Assembly (NCBI GenBank): GCA_049965775.1
Contig: JBMFVX010000052.1
Location: forward strand, 1-18,395
DNA: 18,395 nt
Reading direction: 5' to 3'
From: JABEVB01 sp049965775
GTDB lineage: Bacteria > Planctomycetota > Phycisphaerae > WQYP01
The stretch's first letter is position 1; every line of letters begins with the position of its first letter. Below the pieces are notes generated by a model that saw only the letters and a program-made list of their open reading frames with translations, ran no database searches and was not told where the DNA came from. The position numbers were made by a program, and so were the translations under genes. Positions 6,559 through 14,511 of this stretch are shown here, one piece after another.

Positions 6559-8496
6559 ATGGATATGAAGAAATTCATACAGATTATGTTGTTCTCACTG
6601 GCCGCTGCCGTGGTGGTGGAGCTGGTGCTGAACCACTTCAGCCAAAACAAACATAAGGCTGCCGTCGAAGCGGCCAAACTGGTTGCAAACACCACCAACG
6701 CCACGCCGCTGGCGGTTACTAAAAATGCGGTTCCGCCGCAGATTATCACCCTGGGCAGCGCTGTCGCGGGCCAACCTTATAAGTTGGCGCTGCAAATCAG
6801 CACAGCCGGCGCAGGCATAGAAGAGGTGCAGCTTAACGCCAGCGACTACCGCGAAACCGAATCTTCTAAAACCGGCCTCGTGCTCCTGCGAGCGCGTAAA
6901 GACTGCCCGCTGCCTTTCAGCACACGCTATATTATTGTAGGCGGCCATGCGTATGATGCCCGCAACCTGGTGTGGCGGGCCAAAAGCAAAGGGCGATCGC
7001 CCACGCAAGTTACGCTGGAATACACCATTGCGCTAAACAGCAAAGAGCTCTTTACGCTTGATAAAACCTTTCGCATTAATCCTAAAACGTACAATGTGAC
7101 CATTACTTCAAGTATTAAAAACCAATCGGCGGTGCCGCTGAAAATAGCGATAGATCAACTCGGCCCTGAAAGCCTGCCGTTACAGGATGTGCAGTCCGAC
7201 ATGCGCTTGTTCATGAGTGTCGGCTACCGCGGAAAGAGCCGCTATCTTGATACCACCGGCTTTCCGCAGGTGTATCAATCGGCGATGGCGGGTGCAAATG
7301 TTGCGCCCGTCAAACTGGGCAGCTTTGTCGGGGAAGATCATCTGCTGTGGGTGGCGGCTACGAACCGATTCTTCACCGCCATTGTAAGGCCGCAGCCCAA
7401 CGTGGGCGAAAAGGTCAAGTACGACGCGCTCGACAGCGGTGCACGCATTGCACAAACCAGTTCGCTTGGCCAAGCCTTTGTGAAGCGAGTAGGCCCTGAC
7501 GCCACTGAAGAATCGCCCACGGCCGTAGCGGCCATCGTGCTTGATGGCGCGCCGCAAACCGTGGCGGCGGGCCAGTCGGTGCGGATGCCGCTGGCCGTTT
7601 ACTTCGGCCCGAAAAAGCGGGCGATTTTAGCAGGCTCTGGCAGTGCTCCGCCGCAGTCCGAGGCCTACAACTTCCATTTGTACCAATACCTGAGCGTGAT
7701 TGAATTCAATCAGGGAAGCTACTGTTCGTTCTGCACGTTTTCGTGGTTGGCGCTGGTTATTCTCAAAGTGCTCGACTGGATACACATGCTGGTGCCCAAC
7801 TACGGGGCCGCGATCATTATTCTGGTGATTGCCGTGCGATTGCTGCTGCACCCGCTGACCCGTTACGGCCAGATCAGCATGACGCGGATGCAGCGCCAGA
7901 TGGCCAAGCTGCAGCCCGAGCTTGAAAAAATAAAGACCCGCTACGCCAAAGACCCAGCCAAGCTGCGCGAGGCGCAGATGGCCCTGTATAAGGACCACAA
8001 CGTAAACCCCGCCGCCAGCGTGCTTGGCTGCCTGCCCATGATATTGCAGATGCCTATATGGATTGCGCTGTATTCCGGCCTCGCGGTGGATATAGACCTT
8101 CGGCAGGCGGTGGCGATTCCGGGGTGGCTTACGGATTTATCTAACCCGGATACCATCGCCCATTGGCAAACGCCATTTCATGTGCCGGTGCTGGGTTATA
8201 TGCTTCACGGCCACAGCTTTATTGCGCTGAACCTGCTGCCCATTCTGTTGGGATTTGTTTTCTTTGCGCAAATGCGCTTTCAGATGCGTCTTGCCCCGCC
8301 GCCCGCCGACCCGCAGCAACGGCAAACGCAGATGATCTCGCAATATATGATTCTGCTGTTTCCGCTGTTTTTGTACAACGCGCCATCGGGGCTGAACCTG
8401 TACATTTGTGCCAGCACCATCGGCGGACTTCTCGATACGTGGCTGGTGCGACGACACCTTAAAAAGCTTGACGCCAAGCAGGCAGCGGCCGCCTGA
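6559..8496 (+). CDS. yidC: Membrane protein insertase YidC (Oxa1 family)
   Basis: Inner-membrane insertase that works alone or with SecYEG to insert and fold membrane proteins. The 645-residue protein has the Gram-negative layout: an N-terminal membrane segment (about 6-24), a large periplasmic beta domain (about 60-375), then the conserved core. The core has a TM helix carrying the groove arginine R427 in VIAVRLLLHPLTR, the cytoplasmic helical hairpin (about 440-482) ending in YKDHNVNP, and further TM helices near 485-510, 551-573, 595-608 and 612-632. It is longer than E. coli YidC (548 residues), mainly in the periplasmic domain and its linker. ATG 6559 is preceded by GAAAGG with 9-nt spacing; ATG 6565 is an alternative. 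It is not in the usual rnpA-yidC-mnmE neighbourhood. Confidence 0.95.
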   Translation: MDMKKFIQIMLFSLAAAVVVELVLNHFSQNKHKAAVEAAKLVANTTNATPLAVTKNAVPPQIITLGSAVAGQPYKLALQISTAGAGIEEVQLNASDYRETESSKTGLVLLRARKDCPLPFSTRYIIVGGHAYDARNLVWRAKSKGRSPTQVTLEYTIALNSKELFTLDKTFRINPKTYNVTITSSIKNQSAVPLKIAIDQLGPESLPLQDVQSDMRLFMSVGYRGKSRYLDTTGFPQVYQSAMAGANVAPVKLGSFVGEDHLLWVAATNRFFTAIVRPQPNVGEKVKYDALDSGARIAQTSSLGQAFVKRVGPDATEESPTAVAAIVLDGAPQTVAAGQSVRMPLAVYFGPKKRAILAGSGSAPPQSEAYNFHLYQYLSVIEFNQGSYCSFCTFSWLALVILKVLDWIHMLVPNYGAAIIILVIAVRLLLHPLTRYGQISMTRMQRQMAKLQPELEKIKTRYAKDPAKLREAQMALYKDHNVNPAASVLGCLPMILQMPIWIALYSGLAVDIDLRQAVAIPGWLTDLSNPDTIAHWQTPFHVPVLGYMLHGHSFIALNLLPILLGFVFFAQMRFQMRLAPPPADPQQRQTQMISQYMILLFPLFLYNAPSGLNLYICASTIGGLLDTWLVRRHLKKLDAKQAAAA

Positions 8497-8803
8497 CAGC
8501 TTTGACTGTGACGTCGTCGCTGATGCTGGCGGCGGAGTTGCGCTGATGTCTGGCGAATGGCTGTCAGTTGAGGCAACCGCGAGCGAAGGAGATAGCCAGG
8601 CAGGCTGGAAGCCTACACCACAAAAGTGGGACTGGGCAGGCTGGAAGCCTGCACCACAAAGGGTGATAGGGCAGGCTGGAAGCCTGCGTTACAACCGACA
8701 TACACAACGAGCAATGAGCCTGCTGTGGGGTGCTCCGTAATGGCTGCAACCGGCTCAACTTCGGCCCATCGGGCCGGTCGTGGCCGGAGACCAGTGGAGC
8801 AAC
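8497..8803. other. Gene-free gap with repeats between convergent genes
   Basis: This gap lies between yidC (+) and the secreted-protein gene (-). It holds the three palindromic repeats listed separately and the hairpin CGGCCC/GGGCCG (8762-8767/8771-8776), 28 nt after the minus-strand stop. That hairpin is a terminator candidate without a T-tract. An open frame runs across the repeats but has no recognisable protein character. Confidence 0.5.
8599..8690. repeat. Three tandem copies of a palindromic intergenic repeat
   Basis: The core GGCAGGCTGGAAGCCTGC occurs at 8635-8652 and 8670-8687, with a one-base variant (CCTAC) at 8599-8616. Spacing is 36 and 35 bp, and copies 1 and 2 share the following ACCACAAA. 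Each core folds into a 7-bp stem with a 3-nt loop (weaker in copy 1). Such REP-like palindromes at the joint 3' end of convergent genes may act as bidirectional terminators or mRNA stabilisers. I recall similar sequences being common between genes in Planctomycetota, but cannot verify this here. Confidence 0.8.
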
Positions 8804-10834
8804 TTATCGGCCCGTGGCAGCGCTGCGAAGCAGAAAGCACCAAATCCGCGATTTTTTGCCGGTGAGCCGTACTTCTATGAATCGGTCATAGGATGTTGGC
8901 CCCGCTGCCGGTTGGGTGGAAGCAGTCTTGAGGTTGGTTGATGGCGTGCTGGAGGCAGGGTTGTTGGTCGGCTGCGTGCCGGGGGCCGCAGGTTTGGCTG
9001 GCACAGGCACCACTAATTGCACCGATCGCCCGGTATCCACCGGGCCAAAAGGCACCCACGGGCCGAACTGCATGCCTGATAAATTACAGCGAATCTGATT
9101 GCCGGCGGCATGCAACTGCCCCACCGGCGCCCATCCGCAGCGGGCCAACCCGTTGATGCGGCCAATGCGGGCGTTGGCGAGCAGTATGGGCAAACCAGCC
9201 GCATCAGAACCAGGGGCTGAAGTTGCACGGTTGACGACGCTGGGCAATTGAGGCACCTGTGCCAGCGGCGCAACCGCCACCGGCGGCAAGCCCGCGATGG
9301 CACTGGTTTGCAGGGCGGCAACCAAACTCTGCGGCGAATTGGTTGATAAAATGTAGGCAGCTTGCGGGTTAAGCGGCAGTTCTTTCCAGCCGGGAGTGCT
9401 GGTTGGAATTGTGTGGCCTGTGGAATCAACGGATTGCATGACGCCGGCGGCATCGTAAACGCGCAGCGACCCGGTAGGCCAGCGCGTACTTAGCATGACG
9501 GCCTGGTGCTGCTGCCCGGCAAGAAGGGGGCCGCAGTTGCCGGCCGGCCATAACCGCCATGCCAGCCATTTTTGATCGCACAAGCCACCGGCCCCCATAC
9601 CGGCGATAACCGCGACAGCCGTTTGATCGGGCCGGGTAAAGACGGCCCGCACGCCCGGCAGGGTGTCATGGACCGTACGGAACAATCGGGCCGCGCCAAG
9701 CCAATGGGCGGCTGCGCCAAAATCGCTTGCATCGTACGCGACAACTTTAGGGCCCAATGCAAGTGCCACGCCGGGCGCGACGACGGGTTGTTTGGCGGCA
9801 GCAGGCAAGAGCCACAACGGAACGCCGCGCTTTACCCATGGCTGAGCTGCAGCCAAGTTGATGGGTGAATCGGTTACGGCAATACCGGTTGGGGCGGCTA
9901 TATTGCGGGCAGCGGCGCGTTTGCCAGCGGGCCAGAGCTGCAAGCTCAAATAAATTTGCAGGTTTGGTTGCCATCGCCGCAGCCACGCCAGCATTGTTCG
10001 CACTTGCCGGGGCGTAAGCGTAAGCCCGGGCGCGGCCCGCAGAACAATAGCCGGTGCGCGGCTTGTGGTGATTGCCCAGCGCAAGCGCCTGGCGAGTTTA
10101 AACAGCGGTAAAACCCAGTGACGCGAAGGCATGGCGGGCAGCCTGGCTTGGAGAACCGGCTCGCCATGAGCGGCAGCAATTTGGCGTGCGATCAAGGCGA
10201 TCGGGGGCGTTATGCGGTTGTGTTGCAGCGGTAAGACAAAACGTTCAATGCCTGTTTGCCGGATGTAATCGGCAATGAACGCTTCGGCATGCGGAGCAAA
10301 GAATGGCCGGGGCGGCAGTGCGAGCCAGGGTGGTCGCCTGTGCGGCGGCAGAGTCGGCGGCATGATGCAGAGCAGGTTTTTACGGGCGTTTGCCTCCAGC
10401 CATTGATGCCGCCACTTCAGGCGATAGCAGCCAACGGCATCAAAGCTTTCCGGCACGCGCAGCGCGACGGCGCCATGAGCCGGTATGGTGGTGGGCAGCA
10501 CCGGCGTAACTGCCAGGTCGCGCCAGGGTGCATGCGATGAAGCGGGGTGCCGGCCCGCGGGCTGAAACATCCAATGCAAGCGGCCGCTGAACTGCTGCGG
10601 CTGATCTGTGCGATTAGCAGCCACCAATTCAAAATCACCCTTTTCACCGGCGTGATATATGCCCGATGGATGATCAGCCGCCAGTATTGATAGCTTCAGT
10701 GCTGCGGCCATGGCAAGGCGACTTGATCCTGCGGCGCCGCACCCTACCGCAAGCAACACGGGCAGCCACCAGCCGAGCTGGCGGCATGGCGGCCTGTTGA
10801 ATGTGTTTTTTATGTCAATTGCAATTGCCTGCAT
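8804..10834 (-). CDS. Secreted protein of unknown function, possible glycosidase-like fold
   Basis: I do not recognise a specific family. The N-terminus has a hydrophobic segment (about 22-45). It could be a signal peptide cut near AMA, or a weak lipobox ending at C32 (AVGC), so export is likely. After a beta-rich region (about 45-155) comes a stretch (about 165-370) of alternating strands and helices that could be a TIM barrel. Then comes a beta region with LRVYDAAG and a closing PQAAYIL, of a kind often seen after glycoside-hydrolase barrels. A Pro/Ser/Thr/Asn-rich linker (612-648) interrupts the last beta module. I could not identify a catalytic acid pair, so no activity is claimed. ATG 10834 has no ribosome binding site. 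It lies 67 bp after argS on the same strand and may be co-transcribed or have its own promoter. Confidence 0.65.
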   Translation of the reverse strand: MQAIAIDIKNTFNRPPCRQLGWWLPVLLAVGCGAAGSSRLAMAAALKLSILAADHPSGIYHAGEKGDFELVAANRTDQPQQFSGRLHWMFQPAGRHPASSHAPWRDLAVTPVLPTTIPAHGAVALRVPESFDAVGCYRLKWRHQWLEANARKNLLCIMPPTLPPHRRPPWLALPPRPFFAPHAEAFIADYIRQTGIERFVLPLQHNRITPPIALIARQIAAAHGEPVLQARLPAMPSRHWVLPLFKLARRLRWAITTSRAPAIVLRAAPGLTLTPRQVRTMLAWLRRWQPNLQIYLSLQLWPAGKRAAARNIAAPTGIAVTDSPINLAAAQPWVKRGVPLWLLPAAAKQPVVAPGVALALGPKVVAYDASDFGAAAHWLGAARLFRTVHDTLPGVRAVFTRPDQTAVAVIAGMGAGGLCDQKWLAWRLWPAGNCGPLLAGQQHQAVMLSTRWPTGSLRVYDAAGVMQSVDSTGHTIPTSTPGWKELPLNPQAAYILSTNSPQSLVAALQTSAIAGLPPVAVAPLAQVPQLPSVVNRATSAPGSDAAGLPILLANARIGRINGLARCGWAPVGQLHAAGNQIRCNLSGMQFGPWVPFGPVDTGRSVQLVVPVPAKPAAPGTQPTNNPASSTPSTNLKTASTQPAAGPTSYDRFIEVRLTGKKSRIWCFLLRSAATGR

Positions 10835-10901
10835 AATTTATCAACAACGTGCGACGCTGCGTTGCATTGCGTAAAGATTACATGAAGATTGCGCGCGGAG
10901 G

Positions 10902-12800
10902 TTACATTTCTTCCAGCACGCCAATGCCGAGCAACTCCTGCAGGCCTACGCGCAAAACGCCGGCAGTGACAACACAAAGCTGCAGGCGGCTCTGGCGCGT
11001 GGCCGCATCGGCCGCCTTAAGCACCGGGCAGTTTTCATAAAAGGATGAGTACGCGCCGCACAATTCATACAGGTAATGGCACAAATGATGCGGTCGCAGG
11101 TCGCGCACCACCGAATCTACAGCGCTGGCGAAGGCCAGGAGCTTTTTGGCCAGGGCTATTTCCTGCGGCTCGGTGAGAATGATAGCGCCGGCCGTCGCTG
11201 TGGGAACTTCCTGGCGGGCTTTACGCAGAATGCTGCAAATGCGGGCGTAGGTGTACTGCAAATATGGGCCGGTGTTGCCTTCAAATGAGAGCATGCGGTC
11301 CCAGTTAAAGATGTAATCGGTGGTGCGGTCTTGCCGCAAGTCGGCATATTTGATGGCCCCGATGCCTACCGCTTTTGCCACGGCATGACGGTCGGCTGCG
11401 GAAAGATCCGGCCGTTTCTGGAGTAGTACCTCATCGGCCCGCTGCACGGCCTCGGCCAGCAGGTCGCGTAGCTTGACTGATTCGCCGGAGCGTGTCTTAA
11501 AAGGTTTTCCGTCGTCGCCCAAAATAGCGCCAAAGGCGGCATGTTCGAGCCGCACGGGCCGGCCAGAAACCGGGTTGATATCCCAGTGGGCGGCGCGCAG
11601 GGCGTCAAACACCATTGAAAAATGCTGCGCCTGGCGGCTGTCGGTGGTGTAGATGATTCGCTCGGCATGCCAGTCGCAGTTAAGCGGGGCCTGATCTTCA
11701 GGGGTGAGTTTGTTTTCGATAATTCTAAAGTGCAGGGCCGCCAAGTCGGTGGTTGCGTATAAAAATGCGCCGTCGCTCTTTTGAATAATCAGCGGCAGCG
11801 GCTTTTTGTCTTTATCCACATAGCCGGGCAGAAACACGCACACTGCGCCATCTGATACGGTTGCGAACGCCCGCGATACCTTGGCTTCGCCCGGTGGGGT
11901 TGCGGTTGCTGGTGCGCCGTCAGGGCCCTGGTCGTCCGGGCCGTCGCCGCCGCTGCCAAGAGCCGATTGCAGCAGGGCAACAACCTTAGGCAGGCGGTCT
12001 TTGTAAAAACTTTCGCCGCGCTCGTCGGCCGGGGTGAGCGTAATGCCCAGTTGGTCGAAGAGTTCGCGGCAATGGCGGCGGCTTTCGTGAACGATCCAGT
12101 GCCAAATGCTTACGGCTTCGGGCTTGCCATGCTGCAGGTCTACGACGGCCTGGCGGGCCTCGGCGGCAAATTGCGGGTCTTCTTTGTCGCGTTTGGCAGC
12201 CTGTTTGTAATAGGCATCGAGATCGCTGATGGCGACATTGCCGCGATCTAAACTCAGTTCGCGTCCCTGGCGAATCAGCATGCCGAACTGGGTGCCAAAA
12301 TCGCCCACATGATTCTGGCGAATGACCTGGTGGCCCAAAAAAGCCAGTGTGCGGGCGAGTGAATCGCCAAGAATGCTGCTGCGCAGATGCCCGACGTGCA
12401 TTTCTTTGGCGATATTGGGGCCGGCGTAATCTACCACGACGGTTTGCGGTTCAGCGGCGGCATCCACCGCACCACGCGACAAAAGCGCCGGATCGGCGGC
12501 AATGGACGAAAGCTGCCGCTCGAGCCATTGGGGCAATAGCCGCAGGTTAATGAAGCCAGGCCCAGCAATTTGCGGCGTCTCGCACATGTCGCTTACAGCA
12601 AGATGCTGGATGATGCTTTCGGCAACTTTGCGCGGCGGCTGGCCGAGCTGTTTGGCCAGCGCCATGGCGGCGTTGCACTGATAATCGCCATGGCGTACGT
12701 CGCCGGGCTTGAGGGCCGCGTCGCCGGCATACTCGGGGCCAAAGGCCTTACCGATGGCGGCAATAAATCGCCCGCCAAGAATGGCTTCAATGGATTGCAC
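10902..12800 (-). CDS. argS: Arginyl-tRNA synthetase
   Basis: Class I synthetase that charges tRNA-Arg with arginine in the cytoplasm. Domains in order: the N-terminal ArgS-specific domain (about 1-88), the catalytic Rossmann core starting VVDYAGPNIAKEMHVGHLRSS with HIGH-type HVGH at 135-138, the degenerate KMSKS loop FKTRSGE (434-440), and the C-terminal DALR anticodon-binding domain (about 520-632) ending LLGIGVLEEM. At 632 residues it exceeds the usual 550-590. A Gly/Asp/Pro-rich insert at about 281-312 (GSGGDGPDDQGPDG) accounts for part of this. The start is GTG 12800, supported by GAAAGGA (12810-12816 on this strand) at 9-nt spacing. That site overlaps the rsfS stop codon, so the two genes are surely one operon. 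Confidence 0.96.
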   Translation of the reverse strand: MQSIEAILGGRFIAAIGKAFGPEYAGDAALKPGDVRHGDYQCNAAMALAKQLGQPPRKVAESIIQHLAVSDMCETPQIAGPGFINLRLLPQWLERQLSSIAADPALLSRGAVDAAAEPQTVVVDYAGPNIAKEMHVGHLRSSILGDSLARTLAFLGHQVIRQNHVGDFGTQFGMLIRQGRELSLDRGNVAISDLDAYYKQAAKRDKEDPQFAAEARQAVVDLQHGKPEAVSIWHWIVHESRRHCRELFDQLGITLTPADERGESFYKDRLPKVVALLQSALGSGGDGPDDQGPDGAPATATPPGEAKVSRAFATVSDGAVCVFLPGYVDKDKKPLPLIIQKSDGAFLYATTDLAALHFRIIENKLTPEDQAPLNCDWHAERIIYTTDSRQAQHFSMVFDALRAAHWDINPVSGRPVRLEHAAFGAILGDDGKPFKTRSGESVKLRDLLAEAVQRADEVLLQKRPDLSAADRHAVAKAVGIGAIKYADLRQDRTTDYIFNWDRMLSFEGNTGPYLQYTYARICSILRKARQEVPTATAGAIILTEPQEIALAKKLLAFASAVDSVVRDLRPHHLCHYLYELCGAYSSFYENCPVLKAADAATRQSRLQLCVVTAGVLRVGLQELLGIGVLEEM

Positions 12801-12814
12801 TTTTGAATGTCCTT

Positions 12815-13765
12815 TCAGGCCGAAGGTTTGCGTTTGCCGGCCGCTTTGCGGAGCTTTGCGGACGATTTCTTGGGCGCACGCTTAGCCGGCTTAGCTGATT
12901 TGGCCGGTTTTGCAGGCTTGCCCGCCTTGCGAGTTTTGGCTGTTTTGCCAGGCTTGCTTGCGCCAGGTTTGCCGCGTTTGGCTGCCAAGGCGGCGGCCCG
13001 CTTTACGGGCTTGGCTTTGGCGGCGGCCTTTGGAATGCGTTTAGCCGCCGGCCTGGCTTTGGCAGCGGGGGCATTTTTAGAGGCTTTGCGCGGTGCGGTT
13101 GCACGTCGCTTGGATGGTGTTGCGGTTGAAGCTGCAGTGCTATTTGCGGTGCCCGCAGCAGCATTCGTGGTTGCCACAACCTCGACTGTTTCAACCATAA
13201 TGATCGCTTCATCTGGAAGCTCATCGGCTGACGCGGTTGCAGCGGAAGGTTGTTGGGCGCTGGCGGCAGATTCTTCTGCATTGATTGAATCGGCCAAGGA
13301 GTCTATTACGAGTGCTTCGACCACTTCAGCAGGCTTGCCGGGCAGTGGACTGGTAAGTGTTTCGACAAGTACGCGGTCAGGCTCGGCGGGTTCGCCGGCG
13401 GGCGCCAGTGAGGCCCAGTTTACGCGCGGGCAATCGCCCCAGAGCATTTCAAGATCATAAAAATCGCGGCTTTCGGCATCGAACACGTGCACCACTACGC
13501 TGACAAAGTCTACCAGAATCCATTTAGCCAATTCATAGCCGCTGGTGCGCCATGGGGCGTAGCCATGTCGCCGGCCGAGGTCTGACACTTCATCGCACAC
13601 GGTGCGAATTTGGCGATTGGAGGTGCCGGTGGCCAGCACAAAGAACTCGGTAACGGGCGAGCGGCCGCGCAAATCGAGGACGATGATGTTGTTGCAGCGG
13701 GTATCGCTGGCGCGGCGTGCGAGCATAGCGGCGAGGAGCTGCGGTTCGATATCAGGTGTTGTCAT
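12815..13765 (-). CDS. rsfS: Ribosomal silencing factor RsfS with acidic linker and histone-H1-like basic tail
   Basis: RsfS binds ribosomal protein uL14 on the 50S subunit and blocks joining with the 30S subunit when nutrients are low. The core at about 1-118 is typical: IVLDLRGRSPVTEFFVLATG (28-47), SNRQIRTVCDEV (49-60), SGYELAKWILVDFVSVVVHVF (75-95) and the RDFYDLEMLWGD end (100-111). Known RsfS proteins are about 100-140 residues; this one has 316. Residues 119-217 form an acidic, Ala-rich linker. Residues 218-316 are 37% Lys plus Arg with no acidic residue, and include PAKPAKSAKPAK-style repeats like histone H1 or AlgP tails. The frame is open throughout. ATG 13765 fits the conserved core and has AGGGAG 11 nt upstream; the frame stays open far upstream but that part is not conserved-looking. 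argS follows 14 bp downstream. Confidence 0.9.
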   Translation of the reverse strand: MTTPDIEPQLLAAMLARRASDTRCNNIIVLDLRGRSPVTEFFVLATGTSNRQIRTVCDEVSDLGRRHGYAPWRTSGYELAKWILVDFVSVVVHVFDAESRDFYDLEMLWGDCPRVNWASLAPAGEPAEPDRVLVETLTSPLPGKPAEVVEALVIDSLADSINAEESAASAQQPSAATASADELPDEAIIMVETVEVVATTNAAAGTANSTAASTATPSKRRATAPRKASKNAPAAKARPAAKRIPKAAAKAKPVKRAAALAAKRGKPGASKPGKTAKTRKAGKPAKPAKSAKPAKRAPKKSSAKLRKAAGKRKPSA

Positions 13766-13795
13766 AGTAAGGATCGCTCCCTGTTGGTTTCGGAT

Positions 13796-13894
13796 GGCGG
13801 CCAATGCCGCCAAACGAACCGGCCGGCCCCTTCCCGCGGCGGTTTGCCGCTGCGGTGCAAGGGCGTGGTATACAGAGCATAGTTTCGCCGAAAC
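13796..13894 (-). promoter_or_regulatory. Hairpins and palindrome upstream of rsfS
   Basis: The probable rsfS leader has GGCGGC/GCCGCC (13796-13801/13806-13811, loop CAAT) and GCGGC/GCCGC (13836-13840/13846-13850). Further upstream is the perfect palindrome GTTTCGCCGAAAC (13882-13894), which could be an operator. On the minus strand a TATGCT lies just downstream of this palindrome and might be a -10 box. All are by-eye observations without a known regulator. Confidence 0.3.
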
Positions 13895-13928
13895 GGGCGG
13901 AGTTATCCAGCGGCACGCGGCCTGCGGG

Positions 13929-13980
13929 CCGCGAGAGCAGGAGAAAGTTGAGCAGGTGAGCAGGAGAGCTTGGGGCGCTG
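13929..13980 (+). repeat. 52-bp direct repeat, copy 1
   Basis: This copy begins CCGCGAGAGCAGG and ends GAGCTTGGGGCGCTG. It matches 14370-14421 at 45 of 52 positions without gaps. The inside is built from GAGCAGG-like subunits. Confidence 0.8.
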
Positions 13981-14084
13981 GAGCTTGTGGGGCGCGGTCG
14001 CCGCTGTGCCGCGATGGGCAACGCCGGGTTGTGGAGTGTGCGGGTGAAGATTGGGAGTTTTTTTGAAATTTTGGCTGGGAGAAA

Positions 14085-14358
14085 ACATGCATGGATATTG
14101 CGCAGTTTTGAAGGCCGCCAAGATAAAAATGGAAAAACGTTGGGTTTTTGATGTGAAATGGCTGGTTTGGGGGTGGCTGAGGGGTAAGAATGGATGTTTT
14201 TGCGTGCGGCGGTTTTGAGTAAACATGCATGGATATTGGTTTGTTTTGAAGGCCGCCAAGTTAAAAGTTGCAAAAGATTGGGGTTTTGCTGAAGGCCGCC
14301 AAGATCGGTTTTGGCAAATGTGCGGAAAATAAGGAAAATCTTTGAAGGCCGCCAAGAT
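14085..14358 (+). repeat. Four-copy GAAGGCCGCCAAGAT array
   Basis: The 15-mer GAAGGCCGCCAAGAT is found at 14110-14124, 14291-14305 and 14344-14358, and as ...AAGTT at 14248-14262. The first two copies belong to a larger 44-bp unit (14085-14128 and 14223-14266) that begins ACATGCATGGATATTG and matches at 39 of 44 positions. Copy starts are 138, 43 and 53 bp apart. Three of the four copies follow a T-run as TTTGAAGG. Confidence 0.8.
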
Positions 14359-14369
14359 GCGCGGCTACG

Positions 14370-14421
14370 CCGCGAGAGCAGGTGAGAGTGGAGCAGGCGA
14401 ACAGTGGAGCTTGGGGCGCTG
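14370..14421 (+). repeat. 52-bp direct repeat, copy 2
   Basis: Second copy of the repeat at 13929-13980, in the same orientation. The pair brackets the four-copy 15-mer array. Confidence 0.8.
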
Positions 14422-14511
14422 CGCGACGGGGTTTTAGCCACAGAGAACGCAGCGCGGGCTATGCCCGCAGCCCAACATCAGAGGCCAGATTTGCCGCAGA
14501 AGATTTTATTT

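Noticed and set aside
8599..8690. CRISPR-like appearance of three equally spaced repeats
   Set aside because: The repeats are near-perfect palindromes with 17-18 bp partly conserved spacers, only three copies, and no cas genes nearby.
8408..8740. Open frame through the end of yidC and the palindromic repeats
   Set aside because: The apparent GWKPAPQ repeats are only the translated palindromes, and the frame starts inside yidC.
12807..13460. 217-residue plus-strand frame with Leu/Ala/Gly-rich sequence
   Set aside because: It is the reverse complement of the Lys/Ala/Pro-rich rsfS tail and looks hydrophobic only for that reason.
13766..14441. Open minus-strand frames in all three phases, including extension of rsfS to 14230
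   Set aside because: The minus strand is C-rich and poor in stops here. The translations are repeat-derived (LAAFK, WRPSK) and the RsfS core starts at 13765.
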